Shown here piece by piece: positions 16,549 to 24,479 of a DNA stretch of 64,000 bases (positions are counted from its first letter, which is position 1; every line of letters starts with the position of its first letter). This DNA is from Maricaulis sp. (GTDB taxonomy: Bacteria > Pseudomonadota > Alphaproteobacteria > Caulobacterales > Maricaulaceae): contig NZ_JAEPOL010000009.1 of assembly GCF_017642925.1 (NCBI RefSeq), positions 1-64,000 on the forward strand, read 5' to 3'. Made by a program: the position numbers and the translations under genes. Under the pieces are notes generated by a model. It was not told where the DNA came from. It did no database searches and was given only the letters and a program-made list of their open reading frames with translations.

Positions 16549-18321
16549 CTACTCTGCCGCGATGGCGGTTTGTCCGGCGCGGTAGAGCGTGCCGGGACGC
16601 GCACCGGTGAGCCGGCCCTTCTCCATCACGATCTCGCCGGACACGATCGTCGCGTCATAACCGCGCGCGCCCTGCAACAGGCGCTGACCGCCGGCCGGCA
16701 GATCCTTCTCCATGTGCGGCGGTTCGGACTGGAGATTGTCGAGGTCGATTATGTTGATATCGGCCTTCAGTCCCGCGCGTAGATAGCCGCGATCGGTCAT
16801 GCCCAGATAGTCGGCCTGGGCACCGGTCAGCATGCGCACGACCTTCTCCAGGGTGAGACGCCGTCCGCGTGTGCGGTCGCGCGTCCAGTGGGTGAGCATG
16901 TAGGTCGGCATGGACGCGTCACACACCGTGCCGACATGGGCGCCGCCGTCGGACAGGCCGTAAAGCGCCTGGGGATGCTCCATCATCTCGAGCACATTGT
17001 CGTAGTTGAGCTCGGTGTAATTGTAGAGCGGCAGGTAGATCAGTTCCTGGCCGTCGCGCTCAAGCAGCGTGTCATAGACCATCTCCATCAGCGGCACGCC
17101 CTTTTCGCGGGCCCGCGCGGCGAGCGAGCGCTCCGGCGGCTGCTCGTAGTCCGGCGGATCGCCGAGCTGGAAGAATTTCTCGGCCACCATCGCGATATGC
17201 TCCATCAGGAGATCGGCGAGCGGTGGCACGGACGAGCCCGGCCCGGACAGCTTGTCGGTCTTTTCCGACAGGATCTGCGCCTTGAAGGCGGGCTCCTTCA
17301 TCTTCGCGACGCGCTGGTCCAGCGGCAGGTGCGCGATGGTCTTGTAGCTGGGATAGCCCATGAAGGGATGGAAGGTGCAGTTGAAGCCGAGGAAAACGCC
17401 GATCGCACGCGGTGCCACCTGCATGCGGGCATCCACGCCCTCACCCTTCAGCTTCTCGGTCAGCCCGATCAGCTTCTTCCACTGATCCGGCGCGAAATCG
17501 CGCTGCATGAGAGAGAAGGAAAACGGCCGGCCCGATGCCTTGGCATAGTCGGCGATGATATCCCACTCCTCGTCGAAATCCTGCTCGCCGCGTTCGAGAT
17601 TGAAATCGGACACCGCCTGCACGACACCGAAATCAAGCCCCTCGAAGGCCCGGGCAATGCCGGTCAGCTCGTCACGCGTGGACTCCGAGGACGGCGTCCA
17701 GTCGCCGTCGGCCGTCTTGTGCACGTCGGAGCGGCCCGTCGCGAAGCCGATCGCACCGGCTTCGAGCGCCTCGCGGGTAAGCCGGCGCATGGCGGCGATG
17801 TCGTCATCATTGGCCGGTTCGGAGAACACCGCGCGGTCGCCCATGACATAAACCCGCAGCGGATCGTGCGGTACCATGGCGGCAATATCGATGGTGCGCG
17901 GCATCTTCGCCAGCGCGTCCATGTATTCCGGGAAGCTCTCCCAGTCCCAGGTCAGCCCCTCGTAGAGCGCCGTGCCGGGGATATCCTCGACGCCTTCCAT
18001 CAGCTTGATCAGCTTGTCGTGATCGGCTTCGCGCACCGGGGCAAAGCCGACGCCGCAATTACCCATCACCGCGGTCGTCACGCCATGATCGATGGAGGGA
18101 CGCAGCTCCTCGTCCCAGCTGGCCTGGCCGTCATAATGGGTGTGGATATCGATAAAGCCCGGCGTGACGATCCGGCCGCTGGCATCCAGCGTCCGCTTCG
18201 CTTCGCCCAGATCGGTGCCGATGGCGGCGATGCGCCCGTCCTTGACGGCGATGTCGGCAACACGCCCCTCGCCCCCCGAGCCATCATGGATCATGCCGCC
18301 CGTGATCTTCAGATCATACAT
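16549..18321 (-). CDS. N-acyl-D-amino-acid deacylase type amidohydrolase
   Basis: This 590-residue metal-dependent hydrolase of the amidohydrolase superfamily is close to the D-aminoacylase/dihydroorotase-like group. The N-terminal beta-sandwich contains MYDLKITGGMIHDGSG, and the metal motif HxH is in GFIDIHTHYDGQ at about residues 60-70. The signature TTAVMGNCGVGFAPV follows, and the C-terminus has SDGGAHVGTVCD with the conserved catalytic Asp. Such enzymes remove acyl groups from N-acyl-D-amino acids or related amides; the exact substrate is unknown. GGGAGGT precedes the ATG. The BASS transporter gene ends 24 bases upstream on the same strand, so uptake and hydrolysis are probably co-expressed. 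Confidence 0.9.
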   Translation of the reverse strand: MYDLKITGGMIHDGSGGEGRVADIAVKDGRIAAIGTDLGEAKRTLDASGRIVTPGFIDIHTHYDGQASWDEELRPSIDHGVTTAVMGNCGVGFAPVREADHDKLIKLMEGVEDIPGTALYEGLTWDWESFPEYMDALAKMPRTIDIAAMVPHDPLRVYVMGDRAVFSEPANDDDIAAMRRLTREALEAGAIGFATGRSDVHKTADGDWTPSSESTRDELTGIARAFEGLDFGVVQAVSDFNLERGEQDFDEEWDIIADYAKASGRPFSFSLMQRDFAPDQWKKLIGLTEKLKGEGVDARMQVAPRAIGVFLGFNCTFHPFMGYPSYKTIAHLPLDQRVAKMKEPAFKAQILSEKTDKLSGPGSSVPPLADLLMEHIAMVAEKFFQLGDPPDYEQPPERSLAARAREKGVPLMEMVYDTLLERDGQELIYLPLYNYTELNYDNVLEMMEHPQALYGLSDGGAHVGTVCDASMPTYMLTHWTRDRTRGRRLTLEKVVRMLTGAQADYLGMTDRGYLRAGLKADINIIDLDNLQSEPPHMEKDLPAGGQRLLQGARGYDATIVSGEIVMEKGRLTGARPGTLYRAGQTAIAAE

Positions 18322-18345
18322 GTCAGACCTCCCGGTTTCGCCCTC

Positions 18346-19281
18346 TTACGGGGCCGTTTTCGTCTCCCGCGCGATTTTCAGCCAATCGAGGCCGCGGTAC
18401 AAGCCGATCAGACCGGTACCGGCAATGAGGTGCCAGATGCTCCACATGCCAGTGATCGCGGCCGCGCCGCCCAGCCCGTCAAACTGGCTGAGCAGGATGA
18501 TCAGGCCGAGACCGGAATTCTGGATCCCGACCTCGAAGGTCAGGGAGCGCCGGCTGGGCGCGTCCAGACGCAGCAACCGGCCGCTCAGCGCACCGAGACC
18601 GAAGGCCGACGCGTTGTGGATCAGGGCGATGGGAATGATGATTGCCCCGATGGCGAGGATGATCGTCCAGTTCTGCACCACGCCGACGACGATCAGAACG
18701 CCGATCCCGGCCAGCGATAGCGGCATCAGGACAGCGCGGATACGGGCGGCAATCCGAGGCCAGCGCGCCGCCACCAGCATGCCGGCCGCCAGCGGCACGG
18801 CCAGCAGGGTCACGGTCTGGGTCACGAAGGGCATGGGCGAGATCTCGAGCTGCTGCACCAGCTGTGCGGTGGGCCCGTAGACCGACGACCAGAACAGGAT
18901 CGACACCGGCGTCGCCAGGGCAGCCGAGACGCTGGAAATGGTCGTCAGCGAGACCGAATAGGCGGTGTTGCCCCGCGCGAAATGGGTCAGCAGGTTGGAG
19001 ACATTGCCGCCCGGACATGCCGCCACGACGAACATGCCCAGCGCGATACTGGCCGGCGGCGCCAGAATCAGCACGAGGCCGAGGGTGAGAAGCGGCAGGC
19101 CGAGGATCTGGACGATAACCCCGCCGATCACGCGTACAGGCTGCTGCCGTACGGCGCGGAAATCCTCGATGTTCAACGCCAGCGCGACGGTGAACATCAT
19201 CCCCATGAGGATAAAGGCCATCGCCAGCCGCGTTTGGTCATCAACTATGACCCGAAAAGAATCTATTTCTGCGCCGGTCAC
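18346..19281 (-). CDS. Bile acid:sodium symporter (BASS) family transporter
   Basis: This 311-residue inner-membrane protein has about nine to ten hydrophobic helices. The family signature CPGGNVSNLLTHFARGN (about residues 90-105) forms part of the sodium-site crossover region of BASS transporters. Members import bile acids, 2-oxo acids, pantoate or other organic anions with Na+. It is first in a minus-strand operon with the amidohydrolase and probably the second serine hydrolase, so it may import the organic acid those enzymes produce or consume. A near-perfect copy of the locus palindrome lies 32 bases upstream of its start. Confidence 0.9.
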   Translation of the reverse strand: MTGAEIDSFRVIVDDQTRLAMAFILMGMMFTVALALNIEDFRAVRQQPVRVIGGVIVQILGLPLLTLGLVLILAPPASIALGMFVVAACPGGNVSNLLTHFARGNTAYSVSLTTISSVSAALATPVSILFWSSVYGPTAQLVQQLEISPMPFVTQTVTLLAVPLAAGMLVAARWPRIAARIRAVLMPLSLAGIGVLIVVGVVQNWTIILAIGAIIIPIALIHNASAFGLGALSGRLLRLDAPSRRSLTFEVGIQNSGLGLIILLSQFDGLGGAAAITGMWSIWHLIAGTGLIGLYRGLDWLKIARETKTAP

Positions 19282-19312
19282 GATTTCCCCGTAAAAACAA
19301 TAATTTAGACTT

Positions 19313-19325
19313 TGAACAGTGTTTA
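19313..19325. promoter_or_regulatory. Palindrome TGAACAGTGTTTA (putative operator)
   Basis: This has one mismatch from TGAAC-N3-GTTCA. It sits in the divergent region between the BASS transporter operon and the HxlR regulator gene, close to the transporter start, where an autoregulated repressor would be expected to bind. Confidence 0.5.
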
Positions 19326-19556
19326 CCGAGCCAGCCTAGGCGAGTTGCGACCAATTGTCATTGGCCTGCAAAGGGTCGCAAAACTCCACCAAATCTGTAT
19401 TCTCCGCCGCCAAACACGGCGCGAATCCAGCCGGGAACGCAACCGGCGGCCGTGTTTTCGGGCGGGAATGAGTCTCCAGAACAGGAGTCGCCATTCCGAT
19501 TTTTGCGTTTTGGGAGGACCGCTTTGGGCAGCGGTCCGGAGTTTGGGGGACCGGAA

Positions 19557-20021
19557 ATGGGCCGGAAACGTTTCGACGAGATGTCGTGCGCAATTGCGCA
19601 AACCCTGAATCAGGTGGGCGACTGGTGGACACTGCTGATTGTCCGCGACGCGATGAAGGGTGCGCGACGCTTCAGCGATTTCCATGAAAGCACCGGCATC
19701 GCCAAGAACATCCTCACCGACCGGCTGAACAAGCTGGTCGAGAACGGCATCATGGTGCGCGAGGAAGTCGGCGTGCGCGGGCAGCGGCAGGAATACGTGC
19801 TGACCGAGCGCGGCGAGGCGCTTTTCCCGATCCTCATGGCGATGCAGCAGTGGGGCGACAAGTGGATCTACGGCGAAGCGGACGCCCCCGTCGAGATGTA
19901 CGATACGCGCACCGGCGATCCGCTGGCTCCGATCCAGGTTGCCAATCATCGCGGCGAGGAAGTCACCCATCGCGATGTCGCCACCCGTGACAAGTCCGGC
20001 AAGATGCGCGAAGCGGGATAA
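19557..20021 (+). CDS. HxlR family winged-helix transcriptional regulator
   Basis: This 154-residue DNA-binding protein has an HxlR winged helix at about residues 8-100. The family opening is seen as CAIAQTLNQVGDWWTLLIVRD, followed by RRFSDFHESTGIAKNILTDRL as the recognition helix region and GRQRQEYVLTERG-like wing residues. HxlR proteins bind as dimers to short palindromes and often respond to reactive aldehydes or oxidants through Cys residues; here the only obvious Cys is near residue 11. The ATG at 19557 has GGGGGA upstream; a longer frame exists but starts far before the domain. It is the only regulator in the first 33 kb, which makes it the best candidate to read the TGAAC-N3-GTTCA sites. 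Confidence 0.9.
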   Translation: MGRKRFDEMSCAIAQTLNQVGDWWTLLIVRDAMKGARRFSDFHESTGIAKNILTDRLNKLVENGIMVREEVGVRGQRQEYVLTERGEALFPILMAMQQWGDKWIYGEADAPVEMYDTRTGDPLAPIQVANHRGEEVTHRDVATRDKSGKMREAG

Positions 20022-20045
20022 TCCCCTCCGGTTTTTGAATCGACA

Positions 20046-20058
20046 TGAACATTGTTCA
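20046..20058. promoter_or_regulatory. Palindrome TGAACATTGTTCA (putative operator)
   Basis: This is a perfect TGAAC-N3-GTTCA repeat between the HxlR gene and the beta-helix lipoprotein gene, 51 bases before the latter's start. Confidence 0.6.
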
Positions 20059-20109
20059 CTCCTAGTCTGACGGCAAAACTGCCGTCATGTCAGGGAGGGG
20101 ACACAAGAC

Positions 20110-21348
20110 ATGAATCGACTCGCTTTTGCCGCGATTGCCGGCGCTGCAGCGTTGACGCTGACTGCCTGTGGCGGCCAGCCGGAACGCGATATCACGACCG
20201 CTGACCGCGATTACCAGAACCAGCTGATCGAACAGCTGATCGATGCGCAGCCCGGCGATGTGATCGAGATCCCCGAGGGCGTGTTCGCCTTTGACCGCTC
20301 GCTCAGCCTGACGGTCGACGGTGTCACCATCCGGGGCCAGGGCGCCGACCGCACCATCCTGTCCTTCCAGAACCAGTCCCAGGGCGCTGAAGGCCTCCTC
20401 GTGACGGCCAGCGACTTCACCATCGAGAACCTCGCCATCGAGGACACGGTGGGCGACGGGCTGAAGGTGAATGAGGGCGAGAACATCGTCATCCGCGGCC
20501 TGCGGGTGGAATGGACCAATGGTCCGGACACGCGCAACGGCGCCTACGGTATCTATCCGGTACAGACCACGAATGTCCTGGTCGAGGACTCCATCGCCAT
20601 CGGCGCCGCCGATGCCGGCATCTATGTCGGCCAGTCGCGCAATGTCGTGGTGCGCCGCAATCGCGCCGAGCGGAATGTCGCCGGTATCGAGATCGAGAAT
20701 ACGATCGGTGCGGACGTCTACGACAATGTCGCCACGGAAAACACCGGCGGCATTCTCGTCTTCAACATGCCCAACCTGCCGCAGCCGGGTTATCGAACGC
20801 GCGTCTACGACAATCACGTCTTCGCCAACAATACCGGCAATTTCGGCCATGAAGGCACGCCGGTCGCCTCGATCCCGGCCGGGTCCGGCATCGTCATCAA
20901 TTCCAATGACGAGGTGGAGATCTTCAACAACACGATCGCCGACAACCGCACGGCCAACATCATCGTGTCGTCGCTGCATTCGACGGGGTATTCGGATTAT
21001 GCCGTCCAGCAGGATTTCGATCCCTATCCCGAAGGCATCCACATCCACGGCAACACCTTCTCCGGCGGTGGCGACAATCCCGACGGGCTGGATCTGCAGG
21101 GCCTGAAAATCCTGGTCGCCGGACCGCTGGGACGCCTGCCGGACGTTCTGTGGGACGGCTATTACGATGCGGACAAGATGGTCGATGGTACGATGCCCGA
21201 CGACCGCCGTATTTGTCTGGACAATGGTGAGGCGGAAATCGTCAATGCCGACGGTCCGAACGGGTATGAAAACCCGGCTGTCGTGACCGACAATCACCGC
21301 TGTTCCCTGCCGCCCCTGCCGGCGGTCGAACTGGCGCTGGCCGAATAG
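20110..21348 (+). CDS. Parallel beta-helix repeat lipoprotein
   Basis: This 412-residue protein is exported as a lipoprotein: the signal peptide ends in TLTAC (lipobox, Cys about residue 19). The body is a right-handed parallel beta-helix of about 22-residue turns, seen in repeated patterns such as VTIRGQGADRTIL, FTIENLAIEDTVGDGL, NVVVRRNRAERNVAGIEIENT and VEIFNNTIADNRTANIIV. It matches the uncharacterised family of beta-helix proteins that occur in two-gene pairs with a diheme cytochrome-like protein, and that partner follows here after 7 bases. A carbohydrate or surface-ligand role is possible but unproven. A perfect copy of the locus palindrome lies in its promoter. Confidence 0.88.
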   Translation: MNRLAFAAIAGAAALTLTACGGQPERDITTADRDYQNQLIEQLIDAQPGDVIEIPEGVFAFDRSLSLTVDGVTIRGQGADRTILSFQNQSQGAEGLLVTASDFTIENLAIEDTVGDGLKVNEGENIVIRGLRVEWTNGPDTRNGAYGIYPVQTTNVLVEDSIAIGAADAGIYVGQSRNVVVRRNRAERNVAGIEIENTIGADVYDNVATENTGGILVFNMPNLPQPGYRTRVYDNHVFANNTGNFGHEGTPVASIPAGSGIVINSNDEVEIFNNTIADNRTANIIVSSLHSTGYSDYAVQQDFDPYPEGIHIHGNTFSGGGDNPDGLDLQGLKILVAGPLGRLPDVLWDGYYDADKMVDGTMPDDRRICLDNGEAEIVNADGPNGYENPAVVTDNHRCSLPPLPAVELALAE

Positions 21349-21355
21349 GCGCTCC

Positions 21356-22486
21356 ATGCTGCGTTTCAGTGTACTGGCCCTGGCCCTCCTGACCGCCGCC
21401 TGCGGCAGACGGGAGGCCGCCACGCCGCAATTCATCGAGACGGGCAATCCGGCCCTTTTGAGCGAATGGGGCATGATGGCGTCGGACGGGCGCTCGCTTG
21501 TCCTGAGTGACGGGGTCGTGCCCTATGATCTCAACACGCCGCTGTTTTCCGACTACGCCCACAAGCAGCGCACGGTCTGGATGCCCGAGGGCGTCAGCGC
21601 GACCTATCGCGAGAACGACGTGCTGGACTTTCCGGTCGGCACCGTCATCACCAAGACCTTCTACTATCCGCGGACCGGTACGCCGGAAGAGGTTCGCAGC
21701 ACGCTGGAAACCGCGCCCGGATGGCGGCCGGACGGTCTTGATCTTGCCGGGATACGCCTGGTGGAGACGCGCATTCTCGTTCATCGCGAAAGCGGCTGGG
21801 TTGCCCTGCCCTATGTGTGGAATGCCGACCAGACCGATGCCGAGCTGCGCCGGGCGGGCGAGATCATCCGCCTGACGGCCAGCGATGCAGACGGCCGCGA
21901 GCAGGACTTTGCCTACGCGGTACCGAACGCCAATCAGTGTGCCGGCTGTCACGCGGTGAACAATACGACGCGGCAGATCCAGCCGATCGGCCCCGCGCCG
22001 CGCCACATCAATCGCGACTATGCCTATGCCGGCGGTACACAGAACCAGCTGGAACGCCTCCACGCGGCCGGTTATCTGGGCGACTGGCCGGGGGCGGAGA
22101 CGACACCGCGCGCGGTCAACTATCTCGACACCACCGCTCCGCTGGATGCGCGCGCACGCGACTATCTCGACATCAATTGCGCGCATTGTCACAACCCGTC
22201 CGGTCCCGCCGACACGTCGGGCCTGCACCTGCAGCACGACGCCCCCACCGGCCCCAATCTGGGTCTGTGCAAACTGCCGATCGCGGCAGGCGGCGGCACG
22301 GGCGGACGGCGCTTCGGGATCATGCCAGGCGAGCCGGAGGAATCCATACTTCTCTATCGAATGGAGACGAATGACCCCGGCGCGATGATGCCCGAACTGG
22401 GGCGCGCAATCCGGCACGAAGAAGGCATTGCCCTGATCCGGCAATGGATTTCGGAACTGGACGCGGATTGCCAGGCGCGCGGCTGA
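21356..22486 (+). CDS. Diheme c-type cytochrome-like lipoprotein (SO2930/HNE_0200 type)
   Basis: This 376-residue lipoprotein has a short signal peptide ending in LTAAC. It contains two CxxCH heme c attachment sites: CAGCH near residue 200 and CAHCH near residue 280. Its conserved surroundings (PYDLNTPLFSDYA near 60, DTTAPLDARARDYLDINCAHC, and GEPEESILLYRM near the end) fit the uncharacterised diheme family partnered with beta-helix lipoproteins. It probably transfers electrons in the periplasm. Heme attachment would use the system I maturation proteins encoded at 36-40 kb. The gene starts 7 bases after the beta-helix gene, so the two are co-translated. The substrate of the pair is not known. 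Confidence 0.88.
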   Translation: MLRFSVLALALLTAACGRREAATPQFIETGNPALLSEWGMMASDGRSLVLSDGVVPYDLNTPLFSDYAHKQRTVWMPEGVSATYRENDVLDFPVGTVITKTFYYPRTGTPEEVRSTLETAPGWRPDGLDLAGIRLVETRILVHRESGWVALPYVWNADQTDAELRRAGEIIRLTASDADGREQDFAYAVPNANQCAGCHAVNNTTRQIQPIGPAPRHINRDYAYAGGTQNQLERLHAAGYLGDWPGAETTPRAVNYLDTTAPLDARARDYLDINCAHCHNPSGPADTSGLHLQHDAPTGPNLGLCKLPIAAGGGTGGRRFGIMPGEPEESILLYRMETNDPGAMMPELGRAIRHEEGIALIRQWISELDADCQARG

Positions 22487-22616
22487 TCTTCGCCTGTCAC
22501 GCGAATTTCGCGAACCGGCATATTGAGAGAGGCGAGCCACAAGGTTAACGTCCCGGCTGGCGCGTCACGATAGCCGGACAATCCAGCAAGGCGCGCCATC
22601 AACGGGGAGATCATCC

Positions 22617-22928
22617 ATGCTTCTGACAACCATCGCCGCCCTTGCCCTGCAAGCCGCACCGGCCGACATGCTGGTCGAGAACGCGCTTCAGGTGTCGACC
22701 GCCCAGGGCAGCTACATCACCTATTTCAATGCCGACGGCACCTACACGTCCAATATCGGTATCGAAGGCACCTGGGAGATCCGCGGCAATGAAGTGTGCG
22801 TCGAGCGTTCGACCGGCGAACACGGCTGTGCGCCGATCCAGGAAAATCTCGAACTCGGCGCCAGCTGGGAAGGCGAGAATGCCGCGACCGGCGAAACGGT
22901 GACCTACACCATCGTCGCACGCGAATAG
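22617..22928 (+). CDS. Small exported protein of unknown function
   Basis: This 103-residue protein begins with a short hydrophobic leader (MLLTTIAALALQAAPA) and continues as a small beta-rich domain with repeated short strands (GSYITYFNADGTYTSN, GTWEIRGNEVCVER). Two Cys residues about 10 positions apart could form a disulfide. I do not recognise a named family. GGGGAGAT precedes the ATG, and a clear terminator follows. It is 130 bases downstream of the diheme gene on the same strand and may be separate. Confidence 0.75.
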   Translation: MLLTTIAALALQAAPADMLVENALQVSTAQGSYITYFNADGTYTSNIGIEGTWEIRGNEVCVERSTGEHGCAPIQENLELGASWEGENAATGETVTYTIVARE

Positions 22929-22951
22929 GCTCGCGCGGCACCGGAAAGCAG

Positions 22952-22984
22952 AAGGGGCGCTCCAGCCGGGCGCCCCTTCTTTTT
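22952..22984 (+). terminator. Rho-independent terminator
   Basis: AAGGGGCGC and GCGCCCCTT form a perfect 9-base-pair stem around a 9-base loop, followed by CTTTTT on the plus strand. It ends the transcript of the small exported protein and lies between convergent genes. Confidence 0.85.
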
Positions 22985-23010
22985 GCTCAAATCCCGGTCG
23001 CGACGGCGCG

Positions 23011-24384
23011 CTACTCGCCGAAGCTCCCGGCCGGCCCCGGGAAGACGACCGGGGTTTCCGAACCATCCGTCGCAACAGCGCTGACGCCGAAATAATAATT
23101 GTCGATCACGACGTTCTCGAGCGTGTACTCGCCCACCCGGCCGACAAACCGGCTCCATTGCCATTGCGGCTGGTCGGTCAGGCGCCAATGGACGCGATAG
23201 CCGGCCAGGTTTCCGGCGGCCTCACCCTCTGCCATATCCCAGCGCAGCGTCGTCGAGGGCTGCACAGCTCCCTCGATCTCGACATTCGCCGGAAAAGGCG
23301 GCGCGCCGGCCATCTGGGCCATCACCGCGACGTTCAGCGCGGTCAGCTTGGCAGCATGACCCGCATCCACACCATCCATCGTATCGCCATAGACGCGACC
23401 GTCCTCGGTGCGCAGATCCTGGTGCTGGCGGTCATAGTGCTCGTTCGTCTCCATGATCCGCACGCCGGGCATGCCCGCCTCGTTGAAGGGGCGGTGATGC
23501 CCGCCGCGGCCGAACCGGTCGAGCCGGTAGACCATCATCACGTCGAGATTGGGGATGTACTGGTCGGCCGTGCGATCGACGAAACGCGCCAGATTGCGTG
23601 ACGGGCTGTCGACCTCGCCACCGGTAAAGCGGCGCTGTCGCGCCTCTTCCTCGGTCTCCACATAACGCGTCCCTTCGGAGAAGACCCGCGCCGTCGTATT
23701 GTCGATCACGCCGTTGATCCCGGCGATGTTGGAGATCATGTCATTGTTCAGCACACCCTTGATGCGCCAGCCCTGCTCCAGCGCATGGGCCGCAACGATC
23801 TGCCCGCCGAACAGGCCCTGCTCTTCACCGGACAGGCCCGCATAGATGATCGAACCGGCAAACTCGTGCTGTGACAGGACGCGCGCCGCCTCGATGACAC
23901 CGGCCATGCCGGACGCATTGTCATTGGCACCGGGGCTGTCGGATGTCCCGTCCAGCGGATCGGAGACCCGGCTGTCGATATCGCCGGACATCATCACGAA
24001 ACGGTCCGGATCCAGCGTGCCGCGCTGGATGGCGATCACGGAGACGACCTCGGTCGGTTCGGGAATGCGCCGCTCGCCGGAAATCGTGTCGGAGACATAC
24101 ATCACCTCGAGGCAGCCGCCGCACTCGGCCGAGATGCGCTCGAACTCGTCATGGATCCAGCGGCGGGCGGCACCGATACCGCGCGTGTCGCTTTCGGTTT
24201 CAGACAGGGTGTGGCGCGTGCCGAAATCCACCAGCGTCTGGATATCCTGCCCGATCCGGTCGGCAGAGACCGCCGCAACATAATCGTGGACGGCGAGGAC
24301 TTCAGCCGGCGGCGCGTGCTCCTGGGCCAGGACCGGCATGGACAGGAGCGCCGCCGCAGCAGCAGCGGTCGTCAGATTACGCAT
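23011..24384 (-). CDS. M28 family metallopeptidase with fibronectin-like C-terminus
   Basis: This 457-residue exported zinc aminopeptidase-like protein starts at 24384, where GGGGAG lies upstream and a signal peptide follows (MRNLTTAAAAAALLSMPVLA). The M28 core at about residues 80-350 shows GANDNASGMA (bridging Asp), SGEEQGLFGG (catalytic and ligand Glu), LNNDMI (Asp ligand) and GRGGHHRPF (last His). The first ligand site, usually GHxDS, reads GDIDSR, so His is replaced by Asp. The last 95 residues (TTLRWDMAEG to VSAVATDGSE) look like a fibronectin type III-like domain. Open sequence further to the right in the same frame lies inside the next gene and is a shadow. Confidence 0.9.
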   Translation of the reverse strand: MRNLTTAAAAAALLSMPVLAQEHAPPAEVLAVHDYVAAVSADRIGQDIQTLVDFGTRHTLSETESDTRGIGAARRWIHDEFERISAECGGCLEVMYVSDTISGERRIPEPTEVVSVIAIQRGTLDPDRFVMMSGDIDSRVSDPLDGTSDSPGANDNASGMAGVIEAARVLSQHEFAGSIIYAGLSGEEQGLFGGQIVAAHALEQGWRIKGVLNNDMISNIAGINGVIDNTTARVFSEGTRYVETEEEARQRRFTGGEVDSPSRNLARFVDRTADQYIPNLDVMMVYRLDRFGRGGHHRPFNEAGMPGVRIMETNEHYDRQHQDLRTEDGRVYGDTMDGVDAGHAAKLTALNVAVMAQMAGAPPFPANVEIEGAVQPSTTLRWDMAEGEAAGNLAGYRVHWRLTDQPQWQWSRFVGRVGEYTLENVVIDNYYFGVSAVATDGSETPVVFPGPAGSFGE

Positions 24385-24479
24385 GAGAGACTCCCCAATT
24401 CGTCTTGCCATCAGTGTGGCGGCGATGCCGCGCGGGTCAAGCGAACTGGGGAGCATGTTGAGCAAAATCGTGCCTTTCC

